NCBI GenBank assembly: GCA_023268155.1 | Contig: JALNKM010000001.1 | Location: 310,001-374,000 of the forward strand | Reading direction: 5' to 3' | Origin: Candidatus Geocrenenecus huangii | Lineage (GTDB): Archaea > Thermoproteota > Nitrososphaeria_A > Caldarchaeales > Wolframiiraptoraceae | Length of the DNA: 64,000 nt | Shown: piece after piece, positions 62,101-64,000 of the stretch | Numbering within the stretch: position 1 is the first letter of the stretch | Layout: each line of letters opens with the position of its first letter | Position numbers and translations under genes: made by a program | Notes under the pieces: generated by a model | What the model saw: only the letters and a program-made list of their open reading frames with translations | Told to the model about the DNA's origin: nothing | Database searches by the model: none

Positions 62101-63223
62101 CAACAGGTTATATCTTTATGCCTCGGAAGATAAACACGCCCTATATCCAACATGTGAAATCTGTGAGAATGTACTGCTTGTTGAGCCGGATTTTCTAGGT
62201 ACAGGAGACTGTGGTGAAAGCTGGGAAAGCTTTGGAATATGCCTAGCCGACATCATAGTTGGAATTTGGAATTTTCTTGTAGAGATAGTCAAAGCGCTTT
62301 TATCATCCATTCTATCATTCATATTACACTTATTTACATTCTGGGAGGATGACCACCTAGAAGATCAGATAGTTATGCTAGATTACGCGACTCTGCAAAG
62401 AATGACTGAGGAACAGCAGGAAATACATTTCCAGAGAGGTAACTACCATTACATACTCTATTGGCATGTAGAAAAATATATGTTCCCATACGTTGCCATA
62501 GTTTTGGATTCCGTATATTCTGAGGTTGCGGATGATGATTGGGGCTCAAGCGAACCATTTTACGTTATAGTTGGAGTATCCCTAACCCCTGAAGGGATTA
62601 GGACATGGGTCCCCGAACCCGTCCCCCCAGTAGGAGACGACGTCGATAGCGGGGAGTGGGATGAAGACTTTCCAAGAATCGTAGTATACAGCGACGTATT
62701 TTCCCCCCATTCATTGATAGGGTTTAGTGTCTCACTTTTCGAAGCGGACGACCCTCGGGGAAGAGATATATTGTCCATAGCGATAAACATCGCTCAAGAA
62801 CTAAAAGATAGATTAAGTTCCGAGGAAGAAGGAGGCGGATGTGGACCAGGCGTATTCCAGTTACTGATTGAGAAGATCTTCTTCCCCGAGCTGGAAGTAG
62901 GTGAAGACTGTGCAGGAGGCGAAGTACGGCTATTCCCAGTCTACAATGTTGGAGAACTAGATTCGATGGACCACCTATTTTTCAACGACTTAGGAGGAGA
63001 GCCACTTGCACCTGAAGATCGCTTCCCAGGCAACTCTCTTATCGGAATAGAGCAAATCTGTGATAGCAACATAAATTACAAGTTTTGCGGAGTCCAGACG
63101 ACATCATGCAGTTGTGGAACATCGATCCTAAGTTGGATGAAGATTCCGGGAAGAGATACGATACCATTCAACACTAAAGGGAGTGGAATGCCTGAAAAGC
63201 TAGAAAGAGTCTTAAAACCCTGA
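59177..63223 (+). CDS. 1348-residue exoprotein: CARDB repeats, calcium-type DxDGDG motif and Vps62/DUF946-like region
   Basis: An N-terminal membrane/signal helix (~20-38) leads outside. Three CARDB/APHP-type domains follow: FPDLVVTDIWREGD (~215-320), LADLTVSSVSFSPKNPKVGEKVDL (~323-432) and KPDLEALGISWEPERISAGDNVKL (~436-550), each with ENNVREFKEDNN-like ends. At ~821 FPDRDGDGLNDCWED resembles a calcium loop. From ~880, HILFYYVVSW, FEEHPGDTEPLIMAW, YIGAHGGCC and ASEDKHALYPTCE resemble the Vps62/DUF946 pattern (HxGDxE, HG, SxxxHAxY). A hydrophobic segment lies at ~1023-1055. About 30 Cys suggest disulfides. No C-terminal anchor or S-layer signal was recognised. Confidence 0.75.
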   Translation: MVRTLLDEVLGVVFIHVRKAKYPIFCFIIIIMLLLPIKGYFLERFVSAGGGAYDFIEHAPEASWTSSAGPLPFPGRDDDPRGFALYRYNWVLEDGGRRERILETHPQWLDKRGYIMGTYPETIVPENAKLNVEIGFLQGALNTDGVIFEVRFMDEEGSVTTLMSQQILYDNKLDSFTQDLHSLAGKMGRFILYVGVKGTSAQDWAAWVEAKIEVSTFPDLVVTDIWREGDIIHYMMKNIGDEVVGSPGKPATIYNDLIIDGVRVARDKFLGTIGVNQEVERVFEYYWQAKLQDHDIRVCMDSENSVKEGNEKNNCRGERWVSLADLTVSSVSFSPKNPKVGEKVDLTFVISNLGNFTSGACRGALLIEKTVVLLTGVTDLPPGESRKIELTWTPVSAGTLEIVFYIDYENNVREFKEDNNYLKFKVEVVPGIPIKPEKPDLEALGISWEPERISAGDNVKLKPLIRNTGSSLSPPCTVEFKVNGIHIGSTTIPRIPAGGQLEDVADISLSWVPLEAGTYQVSFFADANNEVDEVDEENNEVVVSIEVGPKIIAPPPTATMAFIAGYIENFPYNSDTLKIELCAARQACGFRIDPITGERTWYCTSVCIEGTVPHRYEVMPTQIFRKYYYSIGGLDPFGSYIVRPVYQRCEGQECVLECEWRGMWNPEYAFVIMEGGSKSANFTFQPLGLEPPTVDISFSNEHPSANEDVEISVSARDDKGVEKMFIKVDVSYWDGSVTEGVWREISFTSSYDSSSRMYHALGREEFSQDNVRSIVVNAVGCDIEGNRRISSPRVLHFGCPDINFRFSMNGRMMESDLPIFGFPDRDGDGLNDCWEDAAMRQVNPYIELDEYEDLLATLGDHVVNFARITPYPSRENPTHILFYYVVSWSSDYGRTVVVTFEEHPGDTEPLIMAWSVVDDHTIVLEYVYIGAHGGCCKRYDLWSAYGTSCNDAGVCSFSQEKVFEQTLCSNLRFRNNRLYLYASEDKHALYPTCEICENVLLVEPDFLGTGDCGESWESFGICLADIIVGIWNFLVEIVKALLSSILSFILHLFTFWEDDHLEDQIVMLDYATLQRMTEEQQEIHFQRGNYHYILYWHVEKYMFPYVAIVLDSVYSEVADDDWGSSEPFYVIVGVSLTPEGIRTWVPEPVPPVGDDVDSGEWDEDFPRIVVYSDVFSPHSLIGFSVSLFEADDPRGRDILSIAINIAQELKDRLSSEEEGGGCGPGVFQLLIEKIFFPELEVGEDCAGGEVRLFPVYNVGELDSMDHLFFNDLGGEPLAPEDRFPGNSLIGIEQICDSNINYKFCGVQTTSCSCGTSILSWMKIPGRDTIPFNTKGSGMPEKLERVLKP

Positions 63224-64000
63224 ATTCCGTTAAGGTATGTTCATAGCGACAAGAGCAATGCCCCTTAGCAATTTATGTTACAGGCGTTGTAATACTCATT
63301 AATGATGATCTGCATAAAACAGAGGTTAGAGTATCGGGAAATTACATCGACAAAAGCATCCGTATTTGCTAAGGTAAAGTGACCCAATAAGTGAATTATT
63401 AGACTTAGCCCTTTTTGTTCTCTCTCAAATTCAACGCCTGTAACAAAGAGAGTAGGTTACAAGGGTTACCCTTAGTAAGGACAGGATTTTAGCAGATCTC
63501 ATAGACCTTCATCCCATCTCATGACTCTATTATTGAAAAATAATTAAAAACTTTCAAGAATACAGACCTCTCAACATGTTAAACGTTTAGTTACACTTTC
63601 ATCATGTCTTAATTTTCTGAATGATTCTCCACTATAAGATTTCATAGGTATCATTGAGAGTATAGCATCTATGAATACCTCGTAATCCTTACTAACCTAT
63701 TACGAGATTACGTATTTTAAAATTAAGAAATATCATTGAAAAATTCTCGAATTTTCTAAGAGTCCGAGAACATTTTCAAACCTAAACTCATCTTGCATTC
63801 CTAGACTTTGATTCTAGATTATAGGCATGTTAATTCTGTAGAGAGTGTTACCGATAGGGTGGCTCTGAGGAGGGAGCAAAAAATACTTTACTGCTTGATT
63901 CATGTAAGGATGGACCATACTTCACAGCGAATATGAAGAATGGTGCTCAGAGATAATTAATTTGACGACCTTTCTTTAAATGATAAAGTCAGGTTAAATT
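63224..64000. other. Gene-poor end of window
   Basis: About 777 AT-rich bases with no convincing gene. A frame of ~35 codons near 63260-63360 ends INDDLHKTEVRVSG and could be a fragment, without a start. At 63679-63686 / 63699-63706, CTCGTAAT and ATTACGAG form a perfect 8-bp inverted repeat with a 12-base loop, followed by T/A-rich sequence. Confidence 0.4.

Noticed and set aside
1-64000. CRISPR arrays, insertion sequences, rRNA genes
   Set aside because: No regularly spaced repeats, transposase motifs or conserved rRNA segments were seen on either strand.

Overview
The window is chromosomal DNA from an archaeon. Archaeal or eukaryote-like information genes are present: RNA polymerase RpoB, a fused RpoA, RpoH, ribosomal L30e, aIF5A, Nob1, Dph6, Elp3, an archaeal-type CoaD, archaemetzincin and a tRNA-Arg with a 28-nt intron. 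Many genes have TATA boxes about 25 bases before the start, and TTG or GTG starts are common. RpoA is one unsplit polypeptide (A' and A'' together), which points to a TACK lineage of the Korarchaeota / Caldarchaeales (Aigarchaeota) / Nitrososphaeria type. A compatible-solute operon and very GC-rich tRNA stems in a moderately AT-rich genome suggest, without proving, a thermophile. I do not name a species.

Region 1 to about 6.7 kb is part of a head-tailed (Caudoviricetes-like) provirus. It holds the C-terminus of a tail-fibre protein with an S74 chaperone domain, a TrmO tRNA methyltransferase, terminase large subunit, portal, a small-terminase-like zinc/HTH protein, two ribbon-helix-helix regulators and a ParB-like protein. 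Capsid, protease, tail and integrase genes are not in view. An orphan peptide-modifying type radical SAM/SPASM gene and tRNA-Asn follow.

Region 8.6 to 11.7 kb is the most striking locus: a three-gene overlapping operon encoding a short SMC ATPase with SMC5/6-type head motifs and no visible hinge, a kleisin-like protein, and a MAGE/Nse3-like winged-helix (KITE) protein. It looks like a miniature SMC5/6 complex.

Region 12 to 24.5 kb is mostly housekeeping (archaemetzincin, isocitrate/isopropylmalate-type dehydrogenase, Nob1, NAD kinase, Dph6, aIF5A, CoaD, RpoH). It also holds a secreted M6-like protease whose only well-placed start is CTG, and a membrane-protein operon under a winged-helix regulator that includes a 59-codon gene at 23218-23397.

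Region 24.7 to 31 kb carries tRNA-Arg, an osmoadaptation-like operon (glucosyl-3-phosphoglycerate synthase type enzyme, RCK-type protein, MscS channel, HAD phosphatase), a DUF92 protein, HisS and an aldo/keto reductase. Region 31 to 38.8 kb is the rpoB-rpoA-L30e operon, where rpoA seems to start at a near-cognate ACG codon. Region 39 to 46.5 kb has envelope proteins and glycosyltransferases, Elp3 and EtfBA.

Region 46.5 to 64 kb is looser. It has a small protein resembling the plant DCD domain, an LLM-family oxidoreductase, a broken aldehyde dehydrogenase, thioredoxin reductase, fumarase, pyrroline-5-carboxylate dehydrogenase, a 3-methyladenine glycosylase, a decayed NosD-like beta-helix gene, DedA, a TM2 protein and a 1348-residue CARDB exoprotein. 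The last 777 bases have no convincing gene. I saw no CRISPR array, insertion sequence or rRNA.
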